A stretch of DNA of 32,980 nucleotides from Burkholderiales bacterium (GCA_013044035.1 JABEVE010000025.1:1-32980), one strand, 5' to 3'. Shown: positions 1 through 8,837, counted from the first letter of the stretch. Numbers and translations are program-made. Notes: a model not told the origin generated them from the letters alone.

Positions 1-173
1 GCGATGCAGCTCGAACACCTTCCCCCACCACCGAGATCAACTAACCTTGCAACCCCGGACTTCCTCTTTATGAATGGCACGGCAGAAGGGGGCAGGTCAT
101 GGCCCCGATAGCGGCCCCCGAATTTCAACACAGCATGAAACTGTCTGAGACTGCCTGAGACGATAAAACCAAT
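1..173. other. Left-edge intergenic sequence, no gene seen
   Basis: No convincing coding frame, RNA gene or mobile-element end is visible between the window edge and the terminator of the tRNA-Leu gene. There is an imperfect 10-bp tandem repeat (CTGTCTGAGA then CTGCCTGAGA, 141-160). In many betaproteobacteria the nuo operon follows a secG/tRNA-Leu pair; whether it does here lies outside the window. Confidence 0.4.
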
Positions 174-199
174 AAAAAAGCCCGCATATTCGCGGGCTT
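174..199 (-). terminator. Rho-independent terminator of the tRNA-Leu transcript
   Basis: Read on the minus strand, an 8-bp perfect stem (AAGCCCGC / GCGGGCTT, 178-185 with 192-199) closes a six-base loop and runs straight into a T-rich tract (174-179 on the plus strand is all A). It lies about 45 bases past the tRNA 3' end, where the tRNA precursor should end. Confidence 0.85.
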
Positions 200-244
200 A
201 GCCTTCTAGTTCGTTGATTTGACTTGATATTTTGATTCTGATTT

Positions 245-329
245 TGGTGCCGACGGCGAGACTCGAACTCGCACAGCTTTCGCCACTACCCCCTCAAGAT
301 AGCGTGTCTACCAATTTCACCACGTCGGC
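245..329 (-). tRNA. tRNA-Leu (anticodon GAG)
   Basis: The minus strand folds as a class II tRNA of 85 nt. The acceptor stem GCCGACG pairs with CGTCGGC, followed by discriminator A and an encoded CCA (245-247). The D arm contains the GG of the D loop. The anticodon stem CTATC/GGTAG closes the loop TTGAGGG, giving anticodon GAG (decodes CUC/CUU). A long variable arm and a T arm with GTTCGAGTC follow, as expected for leucine tRNA. It lies downstream of secG on the same strand but has its own promoter and terminator. Confidence 0.95.
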
Positions 330-385
330 AAAACCTCATCCAACTCGTTGTGTTGCAAACCTTCTCGAATGCAACTCAACCCAGC

Positions 386-415
386 ATTTTAGCCGCCTCG
401 CATGCTTCCAAGCAA
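386..415 (-). promoter_or_regulatory. Sigma-70 promoter of tRNA-Leu
   Basis: On the minus strand a -35 TTGCTT (410-415) is separated by 18 bp from a -10 TAAAAT (386-391). Transcription would begin near 379, about 50 bases before the mature tRNA 5' end, leaving a leader to be removed by RNase P. This is the best-formed -35/-10 pair in the window. Confidence 0.6.
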
Positions 416-510
416 CGCATGAGCAAGCCTGTTTGCGCAACGACAAGTTTCACTGGCAGTGCACGTTGACAAGCCGCCGGAAATATTGTTTTGCTATGCA
501 GCATCCAAAC

Positions 511-966
511 TTACTTTGCGCCACTTGTCTTCGGCGCGGGCACTACAACAGTCTTGGCTGCAGGCTTGGTCGCTGAAGCAACCTGGGCTGCAGGGCCTGC
601 GCCCGGGATCTGAGCGATGCCGGCGGGCATCGACGATGCTGCCGGCTTGGCCGCAGCGCTGGCTGCCTGTGCCGCTGCAGGTTTCTCGGTGCCTGCCAGT
701 TTGCTCATCAACCCACCGCCCTCACCTGGCTGATTACCGAAATAGGCCAGTGCCAGGGTACAGACAAAAAAAAGTGTGGCAGCGACCGCTGTACTGCGGC
801 TGAGAAAATTGGCAGAACCAGTAGCACCGAACAGGCTTCCAGATGAACCGGAGCCGAAGGATGCCCCCATATCGGCGCCTTTGCCGTGCTGCATGAGGAT
901 CAGGCCGACCATGGCGAGTGCGGACAGGATTTGAACGACGAGAATGAGGGTCAGGGCAATATGCAT
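511..966 (-). CDS. secG: Preprotein translocase subunit SecG
   Basis: SecG is the small accessory subunit of the SecYEG channel in the inner membrane; it assists the SecA-driven insertion cycle. The 151-residue product has the family layout: a first transmembrane helix (about 7-26) ending in the typical Leu-Met-Gln-His-Gly-Lys-Gly-Ala sequence, a Gly/Ser-rich cytoplasmic loop (27-59) with the conserved SLFGATGSANFLSR segment, and a second helix (about 60-77). Beyond residue 95 comes a long Ala/Pro-rich tail of low complexity, which many betaproteobacterial SecG proteins carry and which explains the length over the roughly 110 residues of E. coli. The ATG lies 30 bases after the tpiA stop, so it is probably co-transcribed with tpiA. 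No strong Shine-Dalgarno is visible. Confidence 0.93.
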   Translation of the reverse strand: MHIALTLILVVQILSALAMVGLILMQHGKGADMGASFGSGSSGSLFGATGSANFLSRSTAVAATLFFVCTLALAYFGNQPGEGGGLMSKLAGTEKPAAAQAASAAAKPAASSMPAGIAQIPGAGPAAQVASATKPAAKTVVVPAPKTSGAK

Positions 967-996
967 GATGAAATCGGGTGAGGTCGGGGTGCGGCT

Positions 997-1746
997 TCAG
1001 GTGGAAAACCCGGCTGCGTCAACAATGGCGAGGAAATCGGCAGCTTTCAGCGAAGCCCCGCCAATCAGCCCGCCGTCGATATCCGGCTGGGCAAAAAGTT
1101 CGACAGCGTTGTCGGGCTTGACACTGCCGCCGTAAAGCAGGCGGGTGGCAGCAGCACCCGCATGATGGCGAACGACACGCTGGCGCATAAAAGCATGAAC
1201 CTCTTGGGCTTGCGCCGCGCTTGCGGTGCGTCCGGTGCCGATGGCCCAGACCGGTTCATAGGCCAGGACGATCTGGTCGATGCGTTCGCCTAACAGCAGC
1301 AACACCGCGTCGAGTTGCGCCCCGACGACAGCCTCGGTTTGGCCACGCTCGCGCTGTTCCAGGGTTTCGCCAACGCAAACAACAGGCGTCATGCCCGCAT
1401 CCAATGCGCGCTGGGCCTTCATGGCCACTGTGCTGTCAGCCTCGGCGTGGTGAGCGCGGCGCTCGGAATGTCCAACGATGACATGGCCGCAGTCGAAATC
1501 GCGCAGCATGCTCACCGAAACCTCCCCAGTGTATGGGCCTTGCTCATGCGCGGAACAGTCTTGCGCACCGAGGTTGATGGGCGTTCTGGCCAGTAAACCC
1601 TGCGCCTGCGCCAGATATGGGCTGGGGACGCACACAACCACATCGCAAGCAGGCGCAGGCGCGGCAATCAAAGCGTCCAGCAGGGTCTTGTTGGCGGCCA
1701 GCGAGCCGTGCATTTTCCAGTTGCCTGCAACCATCTTGCGACGCAT
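997..1746 (-). CDS. tpiA: Triose-phosphate isomerase
   Basis: Interconverts dihydroxyacetone phosphate and glyceraldehyde 3-phosphate in glycolysis, gluconeogenesis and the Calvin cycle. The 249-residue product is full length for a TIM barrel and has all catalytic residues: Lys11 in NWKMHG, the electrophile His93 in VGHSERR, and the base Glu164 in [13 protein letters not shown], which is followed by the mobile loop. The phosphate-binding YGGSVKPDN lies at 205-213. The frame stays open far upstream into qor, but the ATG at 1746 is chosen because GGAGGA lies 11 bases before it and the family N-terminus begins here. A second ATG at 1734 is too far from the ribosome site. The gene follows qor by 32 bases and precedes secG by 30, suggesting one transcript. 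Confidence 0.96.
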   Translation of the reverse strand: MRRKMVAGNWKMHGSLAANKTLLDALIAAPAPACDVVVCVPSPYLAQAQGLLARTPINLGAQDCSAHEQGPYTGEVSVSMLRDFDCGHVIVGHSERRAHHAEADSTVAMKAQRALDAGMTPVVCVGETLEQRERGQTEAVVGAQLDAVLLLLGERIDQIVLAYEPVWAIGTGRTASAAQAQEVHAFMRQRVVRHHAGAAATRLLYGGSVKPDNAVELFAQPDIDGGLIGGASLKAADFLAIVDAAGFST

Positions 1747-1778
1747 CTTGTATCGTCTCCTCCAGAAATTGTCCGGGA

Positions 1779-2768
1779 TCAAGGCCACGTCAACACGATC
1801 TTGCCGATGTGCTGACCCGTTTCCATCAGCGCGTGCGCTTGGGCCACCTGCTCGGCCGGCAACACCGCGTGAAGGCGGGGCCGAACCCGTCCGGCTTCCA
1901 TCAGCGGCCAGACCTTGTCGCGCAACGCCAGCGCCACACCCGACTTGAAGGCCACGCTGCGGGCCCGCAAGGTGGAACCCGTGATCGTCAGGCGGCGACG
2001 CATCAGCAGTGAGGCGTCGAACCCAGCCGCCGTACCGCCTTGCACCGCGATGATGACCAGGCGGCCATCTTCCGCCATGCAACCGAGCTCACGCGCCACG
2101 TAGTCACCTGCAACCATGTCGAGCAGCACATCGACGCCTCGTCCCTTGGTGTGCTCACGCACCTGCTCGGCAAAATCCTGCGTGCGGTAGTTGATGGCGC
2201 GGACCGCGCCGAGATCCAGGCATGCCTGACATTTCATGTCCGACCCGGCAGTCGCCCAAACGGTGGCGCCGAGCGCATGCGCCAGTTGAATGGCGGTGGT
2301 GCCGATACCGCTCGTGCCACCCTGAACCAACAGCAACTCGCCGGCCTTGAGCGCGCCGCGCTCGAACACGTTGTGCCAGACCGTGAAAAAAGTCTCGGGT
2401 AGCGCGGCGGCCTCGGCGTCGCTCAAGATCTCCGGCACGGGAAGGCACTGGCCCACGGGGGCAACGCAATACTCGGCGTAGCCGCCGCCCGTCAGCAAGG
2501 CGCAAACCCGCTGGCCGGGGCGCAGGGTAGCCCCTCGCAGATCGCCGCTGAGCACTTCGCCGCAAACCTCGAGCCCAGGAATGTCGGAGGCACCAGGCGG
2601 CGGCGGGTATAGGCCTTTGCGCTGCAGCACGTCAGGCCGATTGATGCCGAACGCGCGAACCCGCAGCAGCACTTCTCCAGGCCCAGGTTCGGGTCGATCG
2701 CGGCTCACCCAGCGAAGCACCTCCGGCGGGCCCGGCTGACTAATCATCGCAACGAGCATGGACGTCAT
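1779..2768 (-). CDS. NAD(P)H:quinone oxidoreductase, zinc-independent MDR family
   Basis: A medium-chain dehydrogenase/reductase of the quinone oxidoreductase (QOR/PIG3) type. Known members reduce quinones, or enones, with NADPH in the cytoplasm. The 329-residue product has the GroES-like N-terminal domain with [15 protein letters not shown] (41-55), then a Rossmann domain with the nucleotide-binding GGTSGIG (150-156). Structural-zinc cysteines typical of alcohol dehydrogenases are missing, which fits the zinc-free QOR group. Physiological substrate unknown. The start is uncertain: ATGs lie at 2768, 2759 and 2747 and none has a clear ribosome site. It lies between pnp (48-base gap) and tpiA. 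Confidence 0.88.
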   Translation of the reverse strand: MTSMLVAMISQPGPPEVLRWVSRDRPEPGPGEVLLRVRAFGINRPDVLQRKGLYPPPPGASDIPGLEVCGEVLSGDLRGATLRPGQRVCALLTGGGYAEYCVAPVGQCLPVPEILSDAEAAALPETFFTVWHNVFERGALKAGELLLVQGGTSGIGTTAIQLAHALGATVWATAGSDMKCQACLDLGAVRAINYRTQDFAEQVREHTKGRGVDVLLDMVAGDYVARELGCMAEDGRLVIIAVQGGTAAGFDASLLMRRRLTITGSTLRARSVAFKSGVALALRDKVWPLMEAGRVRPRLHAVLPAEQVAQAHALMETGQHIGKIVLTWP

Positions 2769-2816
2769 GGCAGTTCAGTTCAATGAGCGGGAGTGAAGAC
2801 GCTTGAGAAGGCTGGC

Positions 2817-4952
2817 TCAGGACTGCTGTGGTTCGACCGGAGACGTCTGTTGAGCAACGGCTTCTTCCGCGCCGAGCAGCGCCTTGATCGACAGACGGAA
2901 GCGACCCTTGTCGTCGGTTTCGATGACTTTCACACGCACCTTCTGGCCTTCCTGGATATGGTCGGAAACCTTGTTGATGCGCTCGTTGGCGATTTGCGAA
3001 ATATGCAGCAGGCCATCCTTGCCCGGCAGCACGTTGACCAATGCACCAAAGTCCAGCAGCTTGACCACTGTGCCGTCGTAGATCTGGCCGATCTCAACCT
3101 CGGCGGTGAGCTCGCCGATGCGGCGCATGGCGTCCTTGGCACGATCGGCATCGGTTGCGGCCACCGTGATGGTGCCATCCTCGGCGATATTGATCTGCGT
3201 GCCCGTCTCTTCGGTCAAGGCGCGGATGATGGCGCCGCCCTTGCCGATGACGTCGCGAATCCGCTCCGGGTTGATCTTCATGGTGTAGAGGCGCGGGGCA
3301 AACTGCGACACCTCTGTGCGCGCTCCGCCCACAGCTTGCTGCATCAGCCCCAGAATGTGCATGCGGCCTTCGCGCGCCTGCGCCAGCGCCACCTGCATGA
3401 TTTCGCGAGTGATACCCTGTATTTTGATGTCCATCTGCAAAGCCGTAATGCCAGTTGCGGAGCCCGCGACCTTGAAGTCCATATCGCCCAGATGGTCCTC
3501 ATCACCGAGGATGTCGGTCAGCACCGCAAACCTGTTGCCCTCCTTGATCAGCCCCATGGCAATGCCAGCGACATGCGCCTTCAGCGGCACGCCTGCGTCC
3601 AGCAGGCTGAGGCAACCGCCGCAAACCGAGGCCATGGACGATGAGCCGTTGGACTCGGTGACTTCCGACACCAGGCGCGTGGTGTACGCGAAATCTTCCT
3701 TCTTCGGCAGCACGGCCAGCAATGCGCGCTTGGCCAAGCGGCCATGGCCGATTTCGCGGCGCTTGGGCGAACCCATGCGACCGGTTTCGCCGGTGGCGAA
3801 CGGAGGCATGTTGTAGTGCAACAGGAAACGGTCGCGATACTCACCGCCCAAGGCGTCGATGATTTGTGAATCCTGATCGGTGCCAAGCGTGGTCACCACC
3901 AGCGCCTGGGTTTCGCCACGCGTGAACAAGGCGCTGCCATGGGTGCGCGGCAACACACCGGTCCGGATCTCGATCGGGCGCACGGTGCGTGTGTCGCGCC
4001 CATCGATGCGGGGATCGCCGCTCAGAATCTGGCCACGCACGATGCGCGCTTCCATGTCGAACATAATGGACTCGACCTTGGTGCTGTCGACCGTCGCACC
4101 GTCCTGGCTCAACGCCGCATGAACCTGGGCGTAGACCTGGCGCAGCGCATCGGTACGTGCCTGCTTCTGGGTGATCTTGTAAGCGGCGCGGAAACCTTCG
4201 CCCGCAACCGCTTCGATGCGGCTGATGAGGGCCTCGTCGCGCAATTCCGGTTTCCAGTCCCAGGCCGGCTTGCCGCCTTCGCGCACCAGTTCATGAATGG
4301 CGTCGATCGCAGTCTGCATCTGCGTGTGGCCATACATCACCGCCTCGAGCATGACATCTTCGGACAACTGGTCGGCTTCGGACTCCACCATCAATACGGC
4401 CGATTCGGTCCCGGCAACCACCAAGTCCAACCGAGAATCACCCAATTGGGCTTTGCTCGGGTTCAACACGTATTCGCCGTTGATATAAGCCACGCGGGCA
4501 GCACCCACCGGACCGTCGAACGGGATGCCCGAGATCGATAGCGCGGCACTGGCGGCGATCATGGCTGGAATGTCAGCATCGACGTCCGGGTTCAGCGACA
4601 TCACATGGATGACGACCTGCACCTCGTTGTAAAAGCCTTCCGGAAACAAGGGGCGAATCGGACGGTCGATCAGGCGCGAGGTCAGGGTCTCGCCTTCGCT
4701 CAGGCGGCCTTCACGCTTGAAAAAGCCGCCAGGAATCTTGCCTGCGGCATAGGTCTTCTCGATGTAATCGACAGTGAGCGGAAAGAAATCCTGACCCGGT
4801 TTGGCCTGTTTGGCTGCTACCACTGTGGCGAGCACCACGGTATCGTCCATATTCAGCAACACAGCCCCGGAAGCTTGGCGCGCGATTTCGCCGGTCTCCA
4901 TCGTGACGGTGTGTTGGCCCCATTGAAATGTCTTGGTGATTTTGTTGAACAT
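2817..4952 (-). CDS. pnp: Polyribonucleotide nucleotidyltransferase (PNPase)
   Basis: 3'-5' phosphorolytic exoribonuclease, a trimer and usual partner of the RNA degradosome. At 711 residues it is exactly the classic length. Visible parts in order are the first RNase PH domain ([12 protein letters not shown] and [11 protein letters not shown]), the helical linker, the second RNase PH domain with the catalytic aspartates in [15 protein letters not shown], the KH domain with IRDVIGKGG, and the S1 domain ending in LSIKALL. The start at 4952 ([12 protein letters not shown]) is preferred over the in-frame ATG ten codons upstream because GGAG lies six bases before it and the family begins there. 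It follows rpsO as in E. coli; hairpins in the 255-base gap may mediate processing and autoregulation. Confidence 0.97.
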   Translation of the reverse strand: MFNKITKTFQWGQHTVTMETGEIARQASGAVLLNMDDTVVLATVVAAKQAKPGQDFFPLTVDYIEKTYAAGKIPGGFFKREGRLSEGETLTSRLIDRPIRPLFPEGFYNEVQVVIHVMSLNPDVDADIPAMIAASAALSISGIPFDGPVGAARVAYINGEYVLNPSKAQLGDSRLDLVVAGTESAVLMVESEADQLSEDVMLEAVMYGHTQMQTAIDAIHELVREGGKPAWDWKPELRDEALISRIEAVAGEGFRAAYKITQKQARTDALRQVYAQVHAALSQDGATVDSTKVESIMFDMEARIVRGQILSGDPRIDGRDTRTVRPIEIRTGVLPRTHGSALFTRGETQALVVTTLGTDQDSQIIDALGGEYRDRFLLHYNMPPFATGETGRMGSPKRREIGHGRLAKRALLAVLPKKEDFAYTTRLVSEVTESNGSSSMASVCGGCLSLLDAGVPLKAHVAGIAMGLIKEGNRFAVLTDILGDEDHLGDMDFKVAGSATGITALQMDIKIQGITREIMQVALAQAREGRMHILGLMQQAVGGARTEVSQFAPRLYTMKINPERIRDVIGKGGAIIRALTEETGTQINIAEDGTITVAATDADRAKDAMRRIGELTAEVEIGQIYDGTVVKLLDFGALVNVLPGKDGLLHISQIANERINKVSDHIQEGQKVRVKVIETDDKGRFRLSIKALLGAEEAVAQQTSPVEPQQS

Positions 4953-5047
4953 CGTGAACTCCGGTTCATGGGCGCGGGACAACCCCAGCGCCCCCTATCA
5001 GTTGCCAGGCCACGCACCGCGACCCAACTCGGCTGCAAGCACAATGC

Positions 5048-5090
5048 CATTCCAGCGCAACTCTGGAAACTGGAAAGTCGCATTGGAATG
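5048..5090 (-). promoter_or_regulatory. Hairpin in the pnp 5' leader, candidate RNase III site
   Basis: The outer arms CATTCCA (5048-5054) and TGGAATG (5084-5090) pair over 7 bp. After a two-base bulge, GCG/CGC and, past another bulge, ACT/AGT extend the helix. It lies about 100 bases before the pnp start. In E. coli a leader stem-loop in this position is cut by RNase III and PNPase then represses its own synthesis. That role here is inferred from position only. Confidence 0.35.
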
Positions 5091-5150
5091 ACACAGCAGC
5101 ACTTCCCTCGTCAACAGGCCGCATGCACCACTCGACCCGCACAACAAAGC

Positions 5151-5186
5151 AAGGCGCCTGCGTCGAAGCTTCAACACAGGCGCCTT
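5151..5186 (-). terminator. rpsO-pnp intergenic terminator or attenuator
   Basis: A perfect 10-bp inverted repeat (AAGGCGCCTG / CAGGCGCCTT, 5151-5160 with 5177-5186) starts about 20 bases after the rpsO stop. On the minus strand it is followed by a moderately T-rich stretch (GCTTTGTTGT). It probably lets part of transcription stop after rpsO and part run into pnp, as the E. coli rpsO terminator does. Confidence 0.65.
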
Positions 5187-5207
5187 GATCGCTCCACAAC
5201 CTCTTTC

Positions 5208-5477
5208 TTACTTGCGCAGGCTCAGCTTGCTGATCAGCGACTTGTAACGTTCGGCATCCTTGGACTTGAGATAATCCAGCAGCTTGCGCCGACGACTCAC
5301 CATGCGCAGCAGACCACGCCGACCATGGTGGTCTTTGGCATGGATCTTGAAATGCCCGGTCAACTCGTTGATACGGGCGGTCAGCAGCGCAACCTGGACC
5401 TCGGGTGACCCGGTATCCTTGGCTCCGCGCGCGTTATCGGCAACGATTTGTGCCGTATTGCTCTTGTCGAGACTCAT
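5208..5477 (-). CDS. rpsO: 30S ribosomal protein uS15
   Basis: Primary 16S rRNA-binding protein of the small-subunit platform. The 89-residue product is the standard length and shows the family sequence throughout: an N-terminal helix, [27 protein letters not shown], and the end [11 protein letters not shown]. The start at 5477 (MSLDKSN) has AGGAAA eight bases upstream; the frame stays open for another 40 codons but that part is not conserved. First gene of the rpsO-pnp block. In E. coli S15 represses its own mRNA at a leader pseudoknot; I did not resolve an equivalent here. Confidence 0.97.
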   Translation of the reverse strand: MSLDKSNTAQIVADNARGAKDTGSPEVQVALLTARINELTGHFKIHAKDHHGRRGLLRMVSRRRKLLDYLKSKDAERYKSLISKLSLRK

Positions 5478-5805
5478 CTTGAAAGTTTCCTGGAGAGAAC
5501 TGGCGAACGCAGAAGAAACCATTCCGCGCCGTGCGAAAAAAAGTAGTTTACCTGATCGCAAGGATTGAGCGACGCATAGTTGGCCGGGCTCCGCGCCCAA
5601 TCATGAGGCATGCAGACCGAGACTGGATCTAGGCAATCGAGCTGCAGTCCCGCAAACTGCCGGATGCAGCGGCAAAGATGCGTCGGTTTTCGTGAATAAC
5701 TTCACGCGCTGTGGGCATTTCCAATGCACTGGCTGCCAGGACATCACCTGCAGCCGTTCAATTGCAGTTACATTGCGCCGATTTGTCTTGCACCGAGTCT
5801 CCGGC
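5478..5805. other. Divergent intergenic region between rpsO and the phosphoesterase gene
   Basis: This 328-base gap should carry promoters in both directions. For rpsO the best -10 candidate is TAAACT on the minus strand (5545-5550), without a good -35; transcription would start about 60 bases before the rpsO ATG. I see no convincing -35/-10 pair for the plus-strand phosphoesterase, although its frame stays open back to 5692. No RNA gene or repeat recognised. Confidence 0.3.
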
Positions 5806-6573
5806 ATGCGCCTTCAACTGCTATCCGACCTCCACCTGGAAACCGAAACCTTCGCCCCGCAGCCGGCCCCCGATGCGGACATTCTGGTGCTGGCTGGCGA
5901 CATTGACGCTGGGCACGACGGGCTGGATCTTTTTGCCCGTTGGCCCGTGCCCGTGGTGTTCATCGCCGGGAATCACGAGTTCGATCACAAAGATTTCGAC
6001 TCCACTTTGCAGTCTTTACGCGCTCGGTGTGAGCGCCTTGGCATCACCATGCTGGAGCGTGAAAGCGTCATTCTCCAGTTCGGTGAACAGCGCGTGCGCA
6101 TTTTGGGAACAACGCTCTGGAACGACTTTGAGTTGTTCGGCGCGTCGGAGCGCTCCCGCTGCATGCGTGCCGCACGCTATTTCATCGAGGAAGTGCAGCG
6201 CTCCACCCGCCACGGCCTGCCGATGGATGCCGAATCCTTGCGCCAGGAAGGCCTGCGCAGCAAAGCATGGTTGAGCGATCAACTCCAGGCCCCGTCCAGC
6301 AACCCGGGACACTACGACAAAACCGTGGTCATCACCCACTTTGCGCCCAGCCTGCGCAGCACCGATCTGCGTTATCCCGTGAATGGCGCCACGGCAAGTT
6401 TCTGCAACGCCTACGATCACCTGATCGAGCGCAGCCACCTCTGGATCCACGGCCACCTGCACTGTCGCCACGACTATGCGGTGGGCATGTCTCGGGTTGT
6501 TTGCAATTCACGCGGACACGCCAGCAGCGGTGAGGACTACGACTTCCAACCCCAGGGTGTCTGGGAAGTTTGA
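5806..6573 (+). CDS. Calcineurin-like metallophosphoesterase
   Basis: A cytoplasmic, binuclear-metal phosphoesterase of unknown substrate. The 255-residue product has the whole set of family motifs: D8-x-H10 in SDLHLE, GDID at 31-34, GNHE at 55-58, the histidine of ITHFAPS (His178), and HGHLH at 215-219. All predicted metal ligands are present, so the enzyme should be active. No signal peptide or membrane segment. The start at 5806 is chosen because the SDLHLE strand normally begins within ten residues of the N-terminus; the upstream extension from 5692 (38 codons, Cys-rich) looks non-coding. Ribosome site weak. It stands alone, divergent from rpsO and convergent with tsaD. Confidence 0.87.
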   Translation: MRLQLLSDLHLETETFAPQPAPDADILVLAGDIDAGHDGLDLFARWPVPVVFIAGNHEFDHKDFDSTLQSLRARCERLGITMLERESVILQFGEQRVRILGTTLWNDFELFGASERSRCMRAARYFIEEVQRSTRHGLPMDAESLRQEGLRSKAWLSDQLQAPSSNPGHYDKTVVITHFAPSLRSTDLRYPVNGATASFCNAYDHLIERSHLWIHGHLHCRHDYAVGMSRVVCNSRGHASSGEDYDFQPQGVWEV

Positions 6574-6637
6574 GCCGGCGTGAACGTCGGAGCGGCGCGA
6601 AAGCCAATACCGCATTCAGCCATGTGGCGGAGTGCGA

Positions 6638-7756
6638 TCAAGCCGTGTCCAGCGCTGTGGCTTCTGTGAGTTCTGCCAGATCCCAACGCGGTCGGATGTC
6701 GAAGGCGTAGCTGTGACTGGCTTTGGCAAGCCCCGCCTGCAAACGCCGGCAAGCGGCATAGGCAATCATCGGCCCGTTGTCCGTGCACCACTGCAGATCG
6801 GGATAGGAAACGCGCACGCCGACTTGCCAGCATGCAGCATCGAGTTTCTCGCGCAACCGGCTGTTCGCCCCCACCCCGCCCGCCACGACCAGGGTTCTAC
6901 GCCCGCTCTCACGCAAGGCCTGCATGGACTTCCAGCACAGCACGTCGGTAATGGCCTCCTGTGTGGATGCGGCCAAATCGGCGCGGCTTTGCTCGCAGAT
7001 ATTCGTCCCCAGTTGGTTCACCCGGGTGAGAACTGCAGTCTTCAGGCCCGCAAACGAAAAATCGAGGTCTCCGCTGTGCAACTTGGGCCTGGGCAAGGCA
7101 AACGCCTCGTGGTTGCCGAATGCGGCAAGCCGCGCCAGCGCAGGCCCGCCCGGATACCCTAGGCCCAGCAGTTTGGCGGACTTGTCGAACGCCTCGCCGG
7201 CGGCGTCATCCACCGTCTCGCCGAGCAGCCGGTAGCGACCGAGATCAGCGACATCCAGCAACATCGTGTGGCCTCCCGAGACCAGCAAGGCGACAAAAGG
7301 AAAAGTCAGCGTCGGGTCGGTCATCAGGGGCGACAGCAAATGACCCTCCAGGTGGTGCACACCCAGGAGCGGCTTGTCCGCAGCCATCGCCAGTGCCGTC
7401 GCCAGACCTGCCCCAACCAGCAACGCGCCTGCCAGGCCAGGACCGCGCGTGTAGGCAATCGCGTCCATCCGGTCGAGGGAACAACCCGCGTCGCGCAAGG
7501 TCTGCTGCAGCAAAGGTAGTGTTCGCGCGATATGGTCGCGGGACGCCAACTCGGGCACCACGCCGCCGTAGGCCTGGTGCATGACCACTTGCGAATGCAA
7601 GGCATGCGCCAGAAGACCATCCCGGCTGTCATACACGGCAATCCCGGTTTCATCGCACGATGTCTCCAAGCCGAGAACGCGGATGGGGCCGGGTAGCTGC
7701 TTGGCCGCGGCCTCGGGTTCCGGTGGACACATCGATTCATCCATATTCTTTGGCAT
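6638..7756 (-). CDS. tsaD: tRNA N6-threonylcarbamoyltransferase TsaD
   Basis: Transfers the threonylcarbamoyl group from TC-AMP to A37 of ANN-decoding tRNAs (t6A), working with TsaB and TsaE. The 372-residue product has the ASKHA-fold motifs: [15 protein letters not shown] (29-43), [13 protein letters not shown], the metal-binding His135-x3-His139 in [14 protein letters not shown], and the C-terminal [10 protein letters not shown] and [11 protein letters not shown]. It has 20-30 extra N-terminal residues before the conserved LGLETS. Three ATGs (7756, 7744, 7732) are possible and none has a clear ribosome site; the first is used here. Divergent from rpsU across a 184-base region, an arrangement common in betaproteobacteria and gammaproteobacteria. 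Confidence 0.95.
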   Translation of the reverse strand: MPKNMDESMCPPEPEAAAKQLPGPIRVLGLETSCDETGIAVYDSRDGLLAHALHSQVVMHQAYGGVVPELASRDHIARTLPLLQQTLRDAGCSLDRMDAIAYTRGPGLAGALLVGAGLATALAMAADKPLLGVHHLEGHLLSPLMTDPTLTFPFVALLVSGGHTMLLDVADLGRYRLLGETVDDAAGEAFDKSAKLLGLGYPGGPALARLAAFGNHEAFALPRPKLHSGDLDFSFAGLKTAVLTRVNQLGTNICEQSRADLAASTQEAITDVLCWKSMQALRESGRRTLVVAGGVGANSRLREKLDAACWQVGVRVSYPDLQWCTDNGPMIAYAACRRLQAGLAKASHSYAFDIRPRWDLAELTEATALDTA

Positions 7757-7799
7757 GACGCAGGGTCGTGTGGTGTGATGGGCACATGGGGAACCGAAT

Positions 7800-7812
7800 T
7801 TCAGGCCCTGAA
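7800..7812. promoter_or_regulatory. 13-bp palindrome in the tsaD/rpsU divergent region
   Basis: TTCAGG-C-CCTGAA is a perfect inverted repeat around one central base, located 44 bases before the chosen tsaD start and upstream of the rpsU promoter. It could be an operator; no regulator is recognised. Confidence 0.2.
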
Positions 7813-7843
7813 CACCGGGCGCCGCCGGCATCCAAGAGTTCGA

Positions 7844-7873
7844 TGCTGAAAAATCAGTCCGAGCCGCTATACT
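7844..7873 (+). promoter_or_regulatory. Candidate rpsU promoter
   Basis: TATACT at 7868-7873 is a good -10, with a weak -35 TGCTGA 18 bp upstream (7844-7849). Transcription would begin near 7880, giving a leader of about 60 bases that contains the hairpin at 7900-7914. Confidence 0.45.
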
Positions 7874-7899
7874 TCGCAAGTTTATTTCGTCCAATCCAG

Positions 7900-7914
7900 C
7901 CGAGCTTTGCTCGG
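7900..7914 (+). promoter_or_regulatory. Hairpin in the rpsU 5' leader
   Basis: CCGAGC-TTT-GCTCGG forms a tight six-bp stem with a three-base loop, 26 bases before the rpsU ATG. The right arm, extended as GCTCGGACT (7909-7917), is also an exact inverted repeat of AGTCCGAGC at 7856-7864, which overlaps the promoter spacer. It may influence translation or be a binding site. Confidence 0.35.
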
Positions 7915-7940
7915 ACTTTGCTGAAAGGTAGTAATTTGCA

Positions 7941-8153
7941 ATGACCACGATTCGAATCAAAGAAAATGAACCCTTCGATGTTGCACTGCGCCGATTCAAG
8001 CGCACGATTGAAAAACTCGGCCTGCTGACAGACCTGCGGGCTCGCCAGTTCTATGAAAAGCCCACTGCCGAGCGCAAACGCAAGAAAGCTGCTGCCGTCA
8101 AGCGTCATTACAAGCGCATTCGCAGCCACATGCTGCCCAAACGTCTGTACTGA
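7941..8153 (+). CDS. rpsU: 30S ribosomal protein bS21
   Basis: Small basic protein of the 30S platform, near the anti-Shine-Dalgarno end of 16S rRNA, needed for initiation on natural mRNAs. The 70-residue product is the normal length and recognisable throughout: [18 protein letters not shown], a central REFYEKP-type stretch ([16 protein letters not shown]), and a lysine/arginine-rich tail. The ribosome site (AAGGTAG) is modest and lies 12 bases upstream. It heads the rpsU-yqeY pair; the usual dnaG and rpoD do not follow. Confidence 0.97.
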   Translation: MTTIRIKENEPFDVALRRFKRTIEKLGLLTDLRARQFYEKPTAERKRKKAAAVKRHYKRIRSHMLPKRLY

Positions 8154-8244
8154 ACCCTTAGGCGCGCCTAGCAGGCTATCGGCCATGCCGAGCCCAGACA
8201 CGGGTTCCAGGTTGTGGTTTTTGTGTTGATGAATGCTGAATTCT

Positions 8245-8270
8245 GCCCGCTGAGCCTCAAATTTGCGGGC
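8245..8270 (+). terminator. rpsU-yqeY intergenic hairpin, possible attenuator
   Basis: GCCCGC (8245-8250) pairs with GCGGGC (8265-8270) across a 14-base loop, followed by TTCTTGCC, and ends eight bases before the yqeY ATG. The T-tract is short, so termination is probably partial. It could set the ratio of the abundant S21 message to yqeY message, or mask the yqeY ribosome site. Confidence 0.45.
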
Positions 8271-8278
8271 TTCTTGCC

Positions 8279-8731
8279 ATGATGAACCTCAAATCGCGCA
8301 TTCAAGATGATATGAAGGCTGCGATGCGCGCCAAGGAAACGGATCGCCTTGGCACCATTCGCATGCTGTTGGCGGCGATCAAGCAGAAAGAAGTCGACGA
8401 ACGTGTAGAACCCGACGATGCCGCAGTTGTTGCCATTCTCGATAAGATGATTAAGCAACGCCGCGATTCCATCAGCCAGTTCGAGGCCGGCGGCCGCGAA
8501 GACCTCGCGGCGAAGGAGCGCCTGGAAATCACCGTCCTCCAACCCTACTTGCCGGCACGGCTGAGCGGCGACGCACTTGACCAGGAAATCCATACCGTGA
8601 TGAGCGAGGTCGGCGCCCGCACACTGCAAGATCTTGGCAAGGTGATGGGGCCGCTCAAGACGCGCCTGGCGGGCCGTGCCGATATGGCCGTCGCCTCGGC
8701 ACGTGTCAAAGCCTTGTTGAACTCAGCCTGA
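8279..8731 (+). CDS. GatB/YqeY domain-containing protein
   Basis: A 150-residue cytoplasmic helical protein of the YqeY family, related to the C-terminal tail of GatB of the Glu-tRNA(Gln) amidotransferase. Molecular role not established. Visible family features are LKSRIQDDMKAAMRAKE near the N-terminus, LGTIRMLLAAIKQKEVDER, QRRDSISQFEAGGREDLAAKE and, towards the end, DLGKVMGPLK. Two adjacent ATGs (8279 and 8282) are possible. In Burkholderiales this gene normally lies between rpsU and dnaG; here it is followed by a convergent folE2 instead. Confidence 0.9.
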   Translation: MMNLKSRIQDDMKAAMRAKETDRLGTIRMLLAAIKQKEVDERVEPDDAAVVAILDKMIKQRRDSISQFEAGGREDLAAKERLEITVLQPYLPARLSGDALDQEIHTVMSEVGARTLQDLGKVMGPLKTRLAGRADMAVASARVKALLNSA

Positions 8732-8803
8732 GTTTGCGCCACGAATCTGCCGCGATTGGACGGGTTCGGTGTGCGACACCCTGCATGGATGTGATGAAAG
8801 ACT

Positions 8804-8837
8804 CCTCCGAGAGTTGTCCTGTTGTCTCTCCGGGAGG
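8804..8837. terminator. Imperfect hairpin between convergent yqeY and folE2
   Basis: CCTCC-GAGAG (8804-8813) can pair with CTCTC (8826-8830) and, after a two-base bulge, GGAGG (8833-8837). It lies in the 135-base gap between the two stop codons. There is no T-tract on either strand, so this is only a possible bidirectional end point. Confidence 0.25.

Noticed and set aside
1747-2082. Upstream extension of the tpiA frame
   Set aside because: Lies inside qor on the same strand; the ribosome site and family N-terminus place the start at 1746.
2793-3644. Plus-strand open frame opposite pnp
   Set aside because: Antisense to the KH/S1 end of pnp, no motifs, no ribosome site.
8161-8168. GGCGCGCC palindrome after rpsU
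   Set aside because: Short GC palindrome; expected by chance in GC-rich DNA and without a T-tract.
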